Shown here piece after piece: positions 7,505 through 14,231 of a stretch of DNA of 21,680 bases. The position numbers and the translations under genes are program-made. The notes beneath the pieces were generated by a model, which was given only the letters and a program-made list of their open reading frames with translations, was not told the origin of the DNA and did not search any database. This stretch comes from CAZKNF01 sp964554105. GTDB lineage: Bacteria > Bacteroidota > Rhodothermia > Rhodothermales > VXPQ01. The stretch lies in NCBI GenBank assembly GCA_964554105.1, contig CAZKNF010000057.1, positions 1 to 21,680 of the forward strand. Direction: 5' to 3'. Numbering within the stretch: the first letter of the stretch is position 1; each line of letters opens with the position of its first letter.

Positions 7505-8671
7505 ATGAGCACGCATGGAAAAGTTCTGGTCGCCATGAGTGGAGGCGTCGATTCGTCGACAGCCGCCGTGATGCTCTCAGACCAGGGCTACGAAGTTATC
7601 GGAATCACCATGAAAACCTGGGATTACGCCGAAAGCGGCGGTCATTCCGGTAAAGTGGTGGGATGCTGCACCCTGGAGTCCATGAACGACGCGCGGTCTG
7701 TTGCAATGAAGTATGACTTCACCCACTTCATAGTAGATATCCGGGAGGAGTTTGGGGACTGGGTTATCGACAAGTTCACGGGTGAGTATCTGGCCGGTCG
7801 TACGCCCAACCCCTGCGTTCTATGCAATACACACATCAAATGGGCCGCCCTTATGAGGCGGGCCGACGATCTCGGGTGCGAGTTCATCGCGACGGGACAT
7901 TACGCGCGTCTTCGAAGAGACCAGCGCACCGGCCGGTTCATCTTGATGAAGGGCAAAGATGAACGAAAGGATCAGAGCTATGCGCTCTGGGGAGTTTCGC
8001 AAGAGAATTTTTCACGTACGAAGCTGCCGCTCGGGACCTTCGAGAAGCCCGAGATTCGGCGCATGGCCGCGGACTTTGGCCTCGAACGCGTGGCAAACAA
8101 ACCCGACTCATACGAAATCTGCTTCGTGCCGGACAACGACTATCGGCGGTTCCTGAAAGACAGGGTTGACGGGCTGCAGGATAGGGTCGCCGGCGGCCGT
8201 TTCGTGACATCCGATGGAGTCGTCGTCGGTCGACACGACGGATACCCGTTCTATACGATTGGACAGCGGCACGGACTCGGTCTGGCGTTAGGGTATCCTG
8301 TTTACGTGACCGACATAGACCCTGATACGAACGTCATCACTGTCGGACCACGGAAAGAACTTTTGCAACAAATCCTCTCGGCCGGGCAGGTCAATATGAT
8401 CAAGTACGAACGTCTCGAGAATGAGCTTCCGGTTGAAGCGAAGATCCGATACAACGATCCGGGGGCGCACGGTATCGCATGGCAGGACGAGGATGAGACA
8501 CTCCGTGTAGCCTTCTCCCGGCCGCGGCACGCAATTACTCCGGGACAGTCGGTCGTGCTGTATGAGAGGGAGGATGTCATCGGCGGCGGATGGATCCGGA
8601 ATGTCGGAGAGCGGGGTGTGTCCACCCCTGAAAACGAAGAAGAGGCATTCATCGAGCTGCAGACGTCATGA
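7505..8671 (+). CDS. mnmA: tRNA-specific 2-thiouridylase MnmA
   Basis: MnmA activates and thiolates U34 of tRNAs for Lys, Glu and Gln, using ATP and sulfur from a relay protein. The reading frame is open from 7268, but the protein begins at the ATG at 7505, just before the PP-loop; this gives 388 residues. Motifs: PP-loop MSGGVDSS (11-18), the catalytic Cys107 in NPCVLCN, GHYAR (131-135), KDQSYAL (155-161), and the second catalytic Cys206 in SYEICFVPD. A beta-barrel C-terminal region contains YTIGQRHGLG. A short insertion with GCC (about 53-55) precedes TLESMNDAR; I recall this variant from Bacteroidota-type MnmA proteins. The stop overlaps the next start by four bases (ATGA). Confidence 0.96.
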   Translation: MSTHGKVLVAMSGGVDSSTAAVMLSDQGYEVIGITMKTWDYAESGGHSGKVVGCCTLESMNDARSVAMKYDFTHFIVDIREEFGDWVIDKFTGEYLAGRTPNPCVLCNTHIKWAALMRRADDLGCEFIATGHYARLRRDQRTGRFILMKGKDERKDQSYALWGVSQENFSRTKLPLGTFEKPEIRRMAADFGLERVANKPDSYEICFVPDNDYRRFLKDRVDGLQDRVAGGRFVTSDGVVVGRHDGYPFYTIGQRHGLGLALGYPVYVTDIDPDTNVITVGPRKELLQQILSAGQVNMIKYERLENELPVEAKIRYNDPGAHGIAWQDEDETLRVAFSRPRHAITPGQSVVLYEREDVIGGGWIRNVGERGVSTPENEEEAFIELQTS

Positions 8672-9009
8672 AGCGATTTCTCCTGGCTTTGACTACTCTT
8701 TCACTCGTCATGATCGGCTGTGCTACAGCCGACCGGCCGCCAGGTGGGCAGATGGCGGAGGGAGCCGACGCAGAAGTGATCGAGGGACGCGGAACGGTGC
8801 GATACGTCGACCTGGAAGGCGGCTTCTACGGTATTGTAGATGAGGACGGAACGCAGTACGATCCGATTAATCTTGACGACGAGTTCAAAGAGGACGGGCT
8901 GCGCGTCCAGTATCAGTTGCGCGTGAGAGAGGACATGGTCGGCGTTCACATGTGGGGAACGTACGTCGAAGTCCTCGCCATCGATCGATCAGAGGTCGAA
9001 CGCTTCTAA
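8668..9009 (+). CDS. Small lipoprotein, translationally coupled to mnmA
   Basis: This 113-residue product has a short lipoprotein signal (MKRFLLALTTLSLVMIGC, Cys18 in a VMIGC lipobox). The mature part of about 95 residues looks like one small beta-barrel or sandwich: GTVRYVDLEGGFYGIVDEDG, then a central LRVQYQLRVRED and a terminal TYVEVLAID. The pattern resembles small domains that sit on envelope lipoproteins of unknown function. No enzyme motif is present. The ATGA overlap with the mnmA stop implies translational coupling. A functional link to tRNA thiolation is not obvious, since this protein would be exported. Confidence 0.8.
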   Translation: MKRFLLALTTLSLVMIGCATADRPPGGQMAEGADAEVIEGRGTVRYVDLEGGFYGIVDEDGTQYDPINLDDEFKEDGLRVQYQLRVREDMVGVHMWGTYVEVLAIDRSEVERF

Positions 9010-9157
9010 GCGTTGCAAAGCATTTCACTCCGAACGTGCGCAGGGTTGTAACGATCAGCGGGTATGCATATCACTCCCAGCACGCACGTCACCATAGCTT
9101 TCTAGCGGGATAAGAGTTCACGGGCGCGTCGATCGCGGACGTGTAATCGTCCTGTTA

Positions 9158-9212
9158 TCAGGCTCGCATTTTGCAATCCCATTACACTTTTGCACGACCA
9201 TTTGTGCGGAGT
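9158..9212. repeat. 55-bp direct repeat, left copy at the edge of the N gap
   Basis: This sequence (beginning TCAGGCTCGC, ending GTGCGGAGT) is identical over all 55 bases to 9313-9367 on the other side of the N run. It most likely represents one genomic locus duplicated at two contig ends. Confidence 0.9.
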
Positions 9213-9312
9213 NNNNNNNNNNNNNNNNNNNNNNNNNNNNNNNNNNNNNNNNNNNNNNNNNNNNNNNNNNNNNNNNNNNNNNNNNNNNNNNNNNNNNNNN
9301 NNNNNNNNNNNN
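9213..9312. other. Assembly gap of 100 Ns inside a gene-poor stretch (9010-9431)
   Basis: Exactly 100 unresolved bases, the conventional size for a gap of unknown length, lie between two identical 55-bp ends. In the surrounding 422-base stretch without a supported gene, the left part (9010-9157) contains only a 16-base palindrome across the lipoprotein stop (AACGCTT-CT-AAGCGTT, 8999-9014) and a widely spaced 7-bp inverted repeat (ACGTGCG at 9034, CGCACGT at 9083). I see no RNA gene or recognisable terminator. Reading frames that run through the Ns are artefacts. Confidence 0.95.
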
Positions 9313-9367
9313 TCAGGCTCGCATTTTGCAATCCCATTACACTTTTGCACGACCATTTGTGCGGAGT
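9313..9367. repeat. 55-bp direct repeat, right copy at the edge of the N gap
   Basis: Second perfect copy of 9158-9212. Only this copy has resolved sequence continuing downstream (GGTGTACAATGG), and only the left copy has resolved sequence upstream, as expected for two ends of a single locus. Confidence 0.9.
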
Positions 9368-9431
9368 GGTGTACAATGGAAAAGAACGCAAACGCATCTG
9401 TCGGACATCTATAAAGAAGCAGACACTAACG

Positions 9432-9614
9432 ATGGAAATAGACGCCGTTCGGCAACGTGGGCCTGGACAACAACGTGGGCCTGGACAACAAAGGCGCACC
9501 GGGGCGGAATGCTCGCATTTTTCAGATTGGTCAACCAAGGACGAAAGTTCTCCGCGACGAATCGGTCTGGCGGCCGAGGCAGTACGCGATCGCCGATTAG
9601 TAGTACGCAATTAG
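9432..9614 (+). CDS. Doubtful 60-codon reading frame with a hexapeptide repeat
   Basis: An ATG at 9432 opens a 60-residue frame that ends 20 bases before the start of the next protein. It encodes MEIDAVRQ, then two copies of the hexapeptide QRGPGQ from an 18-bp tandem repeat, then a polar, Arg-rich tail with no hydrophobic segment. There is no good ribosome site (AAAGAAG is about 14 bases away). Other frames across the same stretch are also open, so coding is unproven. It could be a small leader gene co-transcribed with the following one, or simply noncoding DNA. Confidence 0.22.
   Translation: MEIDAVRQRGPGQQRGPGQQRRTGAECSHFSDWSTKDESSPRRIGLAAEAVRDRRLVVRN
9453..9488 (+). repeat. 18-bp tandem repeat, two perfect copies
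   Basis: The unit CAACGTGGGCCTGGACAA occurs twice head to tail (9453-9470 and 9471-9488), followed by CAA, the start of a third copy. The 18-base period keeps all reading frames. Confidence 0.9.
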
Positions 9615-9634
9615 AAAGTTAGAGAGGTGTGCAT

Positions 9635-10012
9635 ATGGCCTGGTACTCGATTGACATGCCGGAGGTGAGCGTGAATGACGGAGTCTATCATCAGCTGTGC
9701 CGTAAATTCCAGAAGGCGTTCATTGGAGCAAGTGCTCCGCCGGAATTGGCGATGTTCGCCTGCCGAGATGCGCACCCTGAACAGAGACGTCTCTATCTGT
9801 CACCCAGCGCAAGCTCGTATGTACCCGATCTCATCCATGAATACGGTGCCGAACCATGCGGCGTACCTGACGAGGCCTCCGTCACACTAGTCTACGGCGT
9901 TCCAGGCGCGAAATCGCTGTTATCGGTCTCCGATACATCGATTTCGGCTCAAGGCGACACACCTGCGGTTTACCCACTCCTCAGCGCGCGCCACACTGCA
10001 TCAAGCGGATAG
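9635..10012 (+). CDS. Small hypothetical protein, 125 residues
   Basis: The ATG at 9635 has a good ribosome site (AGAGAGG at 9621-9627, 7 bases away); an in-frame GTG at 9629 is less likely. The protein starts MAWYSIDMPEVSV and has no signal peptide or membrane segment, so it is probably cytoplasmic. It looks like a small alpha/beta domain: a first strand, a helix with YHQLCRKFQKAFIGA, a strand ELAMFACRD, a strand RLYLSPSASSY, a helix PDLIHEYGAEPC, then a strand ASVTLVYGV. The last 30 residues are Ser/Thr-rich and look disordered. Three cysteines are dispersed. I do not recognise a named family, and the neighbours (the gap upstream, a response regulator downstream) do not suggest a function. 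Confidence 0.65.
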   Translation: MAWYSIDMPEVSVNDGVYHQLCRKFQKAFIGASAPPELAMFACRDAHPEQRRLYLSPSASSYVPDLIHEYGAEPCGVPDEASVTLVYGVPGAKSLLSVSDTSISAQGDTPAVYPLLSARHTASSG

Positions 10013-10071
10013 TAACTTTGTAATAACGGAGACGGGACTTCCCACCTGAGGGACGTACCTTTGAACGCACT

Positions 10072-10117
10072 GCACACCTGCACATCAGGGCGGTTTAAGA
10101 GCGTCCTGAAGGTGTGC
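10072..10117 (+). promoter_or_regulatory. Imperfect hairpin upstream of a response-regulator gene
   Basis: An outer 8-bp perfect stem (GCACACCT at 10072-10079 with AGGTGTGC at 10110-10117), a 5-nt one-sided bulge, and an inner stem (TCAGG at 10085-10089 with CCTGA at 10105-10109, extendable by about three pairs) close on an A/T-rich loop. No T-run follows, so it is not a standard terminator. It sits between the hypothetical gene and the regulator start and could be a leader structure or an operator. Confidence 0.4.
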
Positions 10118-10154
10118 GACACTCGTTCAACCTCTTAGATCTCGCCCATTCTTT

Positions 10155-10943
10155 ATGTTCAATGCTCCAACTACGTTCGAGAGTGGGCCCCAATCCTCCC
10201 CGCACTCGATGACCTCCTCAAGTGTAAATCTGAAGCGGCTGCTCATTGTTGAAGACGATCCGGAGTTGAGTACAGGTCTTCTACTGTATCTCGAATCGCA
10301 AGGGTTTGACGTGACACTGGTAAATGACGGCGAAAAGGGCCTGCAACAAGCCGTCTCCCTTCCCGGCTTCGATCTAATCGTGCTCGACGCGAAGCTGCCG
10401 GGTCGAAGCGGGTTCGACGTACTTCGTGAAGCGCGTTCGCGAGGCGTGAGTACGCCGATACTGATGCTGACAGGTCTCGGGGGGCATGATGATAAAATGC
10501 GCGGCTTTGAGCTGGGTGCAGATGACTACCTGACGAAACCGTTCTCGACAGAGGAGCTCCTAGCGCGCGTTCACGCGATTTTGCGGAGAACGAAGCAGGA
10601 GACAGAAGACGCACTGGGCGTTTTCGATGTAGGCGGCTTGCGGGTCGACCTGGCAGCGAAAAATATCGAACGGGATGGCGAACCGATATCCCTGACGGAC
10701 CTCGAATTCCGACTGCTGCGCTATCTGCTGCTGCACAGGGGCAGAACGGCAACACGTGAACAGATTCTGCGGGATGTGTGGGGCCTGCCGAGCGACGTAG
10801 AAACACGGACAATCGATCGTCACGTCAACGCCCTTCGGAAACTGATGGATGGCGAGGACGAAGAGGACTGGCCCATCAAGAGCGTATACGGGATCGGATA
10901 CAAGCTCGTCGGCGCAGAACGCGTAGAAGAGAGGGCATCCTGA
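10155..10943 (+). CDS. OmpR/PhoB-type response regulator
   Basis: This is a two-component DNA-binding regulator of 262 residues if it starts at the ATG at 10155. An ATG at 10209 (MTSSSVNLKRLLIVEDD) would remove 18 poorly conserved residues and fits the usual family length better; neither start has a ribosome site. Receiver domain at about 27-145: acidic pair Asp34/Asp35, phosphoacceptor Asp78 (LIVLDAKLPG), Thr106 (LMLTG) and Lys128 (LTKPF). The winged-helix output domain at about 155-255 has the usual RTATREQILRDVWG and TRTIDRHVNALRK helices and ends with SVYGIGYKL. No histidine kinase is adjacent, so its partner is unknown. It faces the second regulator tail to tail. Confidence 0.95.
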   Translation: MFNAPTTFESGPQSSPHSMTSSSVNLKRLLIVEDDPELSTGLLLYLESQGFDVTLVNDGEKGLQQAVSLPGFDLIVLDAKLPGRSGFDVLREARSRGVSTPILMLTGLGGHDDKMRGFELGADDYLTKPFSTEELLARVHAILRRTKQETEDALGVFDVGGLRVDLAAKNIERDGEPISLTDLEFRLLRYLLLHRGRTATREQILRDVWGLPSDVETRTIDRHVNALRKLMDGEDEEDWPIKSVYGIGYKLVGAERVEERAS

Positions 10944-10968
10944 CCTGACACGAGAGGTCCCTAGAAGA

Positions 10969-11667
10969 TCAACTCTTAAACCGGTAGCCGAGGCCGTATA
11001 CCGTTTCGATGTGCTCCGGCTCGTTGGGATCCAGTTCGATTTTCTTTCGAACGGAGGCGATATGGCGGTCCACCGTTCGCGTGATAATTTCCTGCTCGAT
11101 TCCCCACACGTCACGCAGTAGCTGCCGCCGTGTTACGGTCCGTCCGCGGTTCTGTATGAGGTACCGGAGGATGTCGAACTCGAGAGCGGTGAAATTGACG
11201 GGCTGCCCATTCCGAGACGCTTCGTGCGTCGTGAAATTGATCTCGACGTCACCGATTCGGTAGACGCTCATGGGCGCCTTGTCGGGTGGCTGGGTCCGAT
11301 GGAGGATCGCCTTTACACGAGCCGCAAGCTCTTCCGCATTGAAGGGCTTCGTCACGTAATCCTCTGCGCCGAGACCGAATCCCTTCAGAATATCTTCCTG
11401 CTCGCCCTTCGCCGTCAGCATCAAGACAGGCGCCGTGACGCCGATGTCCTGACTCTCCTCCAGGACCTCGAACCCGTTCTTCTTCGGCAGCATGATGTCG
11501 AGGAGGATGATATCGTATTCGTTCTCGCTAATCTGCTCAGTTGCCTGCTCGCCGTCTTTGGCAAGAACAACATCATATCCCTTCAATTCGAAGAAATCCT
11601 GAAGGCCCATGCCGACATCCTGATCATCTTCGACAATCAGCATCTTAAAGGTTTGCGTCGTGTTCAT
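10969..11667 (-). CDS. OmpR/PhoB-type response regulator
   Basis: This is a 232-residue regulator of the same family as its convergent neighbour. Receiver domain at about 7-122: Asp14/Asp15, phosphoacceptor Asp57 (IILLDIMLPKKNG), Thr85 (LMLTAKG) and Lys107 (VTKPF). The winged-helix domain at about 134-230 contains RTVTRRQLLRDVWG, TRTVDRHIASVRKK and the terminal ETVYGLGYRF. All signalling residues are present, so it should be phosphorylated by a kinase encoded elsewhere. Its stop is 25 bases from the stop of the neighbour. Upstream on the minus strand is the PIG-L gene, with a 193-base spacer that holds a promoter-like sequence, so it probably has its own transcript. Confidence 0.96.
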   Translation of the reverse strand: MNTTQTFKMLIVEDDQDVGMGLQDFFELKGYDVVLAKDGEQATEQISENEYDIILLDIMLPKKNGFEVLEESQDIGVTAPVLMLTAKGEQEDILKGFGLGAEDYVTKPFNAEELAARVKAILHRTQPPDKAPMSVYRIGDVEINFTTHEASRNGQPVNFTALEFDILRYLIQNRGRTVTRRQLLRDVWGIEQEIITRTVDRHIASVRKKIELDPNEPEHIETVYGLGYRFKS

Positions 11668-11784
11668 GCGGGTTGGATGATTCGAAAGTGAACTGACACT
11701 GAGATTGCGAGCATCGTGAGAAGGTCATCCCGTAGGCGAAACGCTTTCGGCCGAGGCGGGACGCTCTCTCCGAGCAGAACTGGT

Positions 11785-11812
11785 AATATAGTCAGGAATG
11801 ACGCATTGTAAA
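11785..11812 (-). promoter_or_regulatory. Candidate promoter for the minus-strand response regulator
   Basis: Read on the minus strand, TTTACA (11812-11807) and TATATT (11790-11785) are separated by 16 bases; each matches five of six positions of the sigma-70 consensus. The start would fall about 110 bases before the regulator ATG. Promoters in Bacteroidota-like bacteria often differ from this consensus, so the call is tentative. Confidence 0.35.
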
Positions 11813-11846
11813 ACGCCTGACGCTGCGCCCCGCTTCCGGTGCAGGC
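11809..11846 (-). terminator. Weak candidate terminator after the PIG-L gene
   Basis: On the minus strand GCCTG (11846-11842) can pair with CAGGC (11819-11815), and GTTTTA follows directly. The stem is only five clear pairs with a long GC-rich loop. It overlaps the candidate promoter of the next gene, so at most it is an inefficient end point for the PIG-L transcript. Confidence 0.2.
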
Positions 11847-11860
11847 ATCGATGAGGCTGG

Positions 11861-14170
11861 TCAGCCCCCGACCTCCCTACCATCGACGAGGGGTAGACTT
11901 ACCATGTTCGCGAAAGCCCTGTATGCGCCCGGATGGAAGACCTTCAGCTGGCGATACCAGACCAGTGCCGTGTACAGATACGTGCCGCTTCCGAACGGTG
12001 CGAACAGGGTCGAACTCTCGAGTGGCGCCTCCCCGGGGTCATTCAGACTGACGAGCTCCACATACCGTCCATCGTACTCACCAGGAAAGTACAATCCGCG
12101 TTCCTGTACCCACCCTTCCCAGTCCTCTTCTCGTAGCTCATTGGGACTGTTGAAGAGGGGATGCTCCGGCTTGAGAACAGTGATCGGGGCATCCTCGCGC
12201 GTGACGCGGTCCCTCCCAAGTTCCAGGTGATACGGGGCGAAGTTTCCCGGATTGTTACTATCCCCGCCGAAGGGATCGGCACTTTCGCTATTCCATTCGA
12301 ATGTTTTCTGATATTGGACGACGAGATGCCCTCCGTTACGTACCCAGTCGAGCAGCTTGTCGTTGTGTCTGCGCAGATCCTCGCGGACGAGGTATGCCCG
12401 AATGTCGACCACGATCGTATGGAGTCCATCGAATCGTCCGTTCGCCAGATCAAGCGAATCAAGCATCCTATGCTGCACGCCGAGCTGCGTCAAAGCTTGA
12501 TCCATCGTGTTGTCGTAGCTTTCTATAACGCCGACGCGAAGTTCTTGGGGCACCTTTACGTCAAATACCCGACCCGGCAAAAAGGCATCGGCAGTGGTCG
12601 CCCCGATCGTTGACGAATTCGCGAGACTGGAAAGTGCGACGGTATACCTGCCGGGCTCGGAGCCCTGAGGGAGCCGTAGGGCAACCGAGTCGATCCGTGT
12701 CGTCCCCGGAGTAACATCAAGAGGCATTTGCTGCTGATCGACGATCGTCTCCGTATCATCCAGAGAAACAGCTGCCGTAAGATGCAGTGATTCGATTACG
12801 GGATCGAATGCTTGGGCGGTGAACCGTACGGAGTTGCTGCCGTCTTTCAGGCGGGTAACGTCATCGGCCGTTTCGAGAAGCAGCGGGGGCGCGACCTCGA
12901 GACCGAGATAGCCTGCCGCGATGAGATCCCGATCTGACACGCCGTAAAGGGCATATCCAAGCGGCGGATGACTGCGGAACCGCTCATACTGATAGATGCG
13001 GTCAGGCATCGTCGGCGTCGAGCGCGACGGGATCCTCAGGCGGGCGGGGGAGGGGGTATCGGTCCGTATGACGATAACTGTATCAGCAATCCCGAAGAAC
13101 TCGAGGCGTGTGGGCAACTCAGGCATTCCTGAAGGATCCCAATGGACTTCGATCGTTTCTCCAGGGACGTACACGCTGTCGGAGACCGTGAGAGCGCCCG
13201 TCGGCAGCGGATCAATACGACCCGAATCGATCCAGTACGTAATGTCGGGTTCGGCGGATCGGTTCGGTTCCAGTCCGGCTGCGAGGTCGTTTGCATCGGG
13301 CGATGCATCCGTCGCCGACCTTCGCGGAACGAAGTACGTGTGCGTCCACGCGCTGAGCCGCTCGGCGAAGCGGTCCATTCCCTGCGATGCATGCTCGTGA
13401 AGCGCACTTCCGGCCATGGCCGCATACGACATCCCCAGGTCAGGATCTTTCTCACCAATCGGGACGGCAATCTCATGCTGTTCCTCGCTCCAGAGCCGGT
13501 GAAAGAGTCGCTTGGGCTGCCAGAGGTCGACACCGTCCTCATCGAGTTGATCGGGATGGTATGATGGATCGGCGGCCAATTCGAAGGCATCGAAGGCAGC
13601 GATTCCGACCGCCTGGTGATGGCCGTGCTGGCGACCGGGTCCGACGGTGACGGTGTCGTGATTCGTGAAAAGTACATCCGGTTTGAGCGTGCGAATGACT
13701 TCCACGAGCCGAGCGGTGACCTGGTCGCGCCCACCCCAGACATCGAATGTCTCCTCCGCCGACTTTGAATATCCGAAATCCTTGAAATTCAGGAAGTATA
13801 CCTGCGTGCCCAGGTGCCGCGCGGCTCGCTCGGTTTCCGTCGTTCGAATCGCGCCGAGCGCTTCATACAGTTCCGGACCGATCTCGTTTTGTCCACCTTC
13901 ACCTCGCGTAAAGATCACGGAGTACGCGACGGCGTCCCTGTTATGCCGATAATAGGCCAGCGTAGCGCCGTCCTCGTCGTCGGGATGGGCGGCAAGGTTC
14001 ATCACCACCAGAGGTGCCGTTTCAGGTTGTGCTGCGGCCGGAAACACGCAGTCCGTGACGGCAAACGCCGCCAGCAGGAGCACCGAGGCCACGATCGCTC
14101 GGAATCCGAACTGAAGACGGGCTGTTCGCAGGTCGATATGACGAGGGTAGCAGCGGTCCATCATTCGCAA
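11861..14170 (-). CDS. Exported PIG-L/LmbE-type deacetylase with C-terminal Rossmann-like domain
   Basis: The 769-residue product has a signal peptide (hydrophobic AIVASVLLLAAFAVTDCVF, cleavage after AAAQ near residue 48). Next is a PIG-L/LmbE zinc-dependent N-deacetylase domain at about 52-270, with the AHPDDE motif (His62, Asp64, Asp65) and the distal HGHHQAVG (His182-His185) that completes the metal site. The middle, about 310-540, is beta-rich and probably made of Ig-like sandwiches. The last 226 residues (from LRVGVIESYDNT) look like a glutamine-amidotransferase/ThuA-like alpha/beta fold, with VVDIRAYLVRED and LLDWVRNGGHLVVQYQ. Such proteins de-N-acetylate sugar-containing substrates; here the likely site of action is outside the cytoplasm, substrate unknown. 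The stop of the DAHP synthase gene is 61 bases upstream. Confidence 0.85.
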   Translation of the reverse strand: MRMMDRCYPRHIDLRTARLQFGFRAIVASVLLLAAFAVTDCVFPAAAQPETAPLVVMNLAAHPDDEDGATLAYYRHNRDAVAYSVIFTRGEGGQNEIGPELYEALGAIRTTETERAARHLGTQVYFLNFKDFGYSKSAEETFDVWGGRDQVTARLVEVIRTLKPDVLFTNHDTVTVGPGRQHGHHQAVGIAAFDAFELAADPSYHPDQLDEDGVDLWQPKRLFHRLWSEEQHEIAVPIGEKDPDLGMSYAAMAGSALHEHASQGMDRFAERLSAWTHTYFVPRRSATDASPDANDLAAGLEPNRSAEPDITYWIDSGRIDPLPTGALTVSDSVYVPGETIEVHWDPSGMPELPTRLEFFGIADTVIVIRTDTPSPARLRIPSRSTPTMPDRIYQYERFRSHPPLGYALYGVSDRDLIAAGYLGLEVAPPLLLETADDVTRLKDGSNSVRFTAQAFDPVIESLHLTAAVSLDDTETIVDQQQMPLDVTPGTTRIDSVALRLPQGSEPGRYTVALSSLANSSTIGATTADAFLPGRVFDVKVPQELRVGVIESYDNTMDQALTQLGVQHRMLDSLDLANGRFDGLHTIVVDIRAYLVREDLRRHNDKLLDWVRNGGHLVVQYQKTFEWNSESADPFGGDSNNPGNFAPYHLELGRDRVTREDAPITVLKPEHPLFNSPNELREEDWEGWVQERGLYFPGEYDGRYVELVSLNDPGEAPLESSTLFAPFGSGTYLYTALVWYRQLKVFHPGAYRAFANMVSLPLVDGREVGG

Positions 14171-14231
14171 TTGGTTGAAAGGAAGTGATCGATGCCTGCC
14201 ACAGAAAGGCCGTGGCTGGTGTTTCGAGAGA

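Noticed and set aside
9171..9614. Long frames running through the N gap on both strands.
   Set aside because: They exist only because unknown bases are read as sense codons and because the 55-bp end is present twice.
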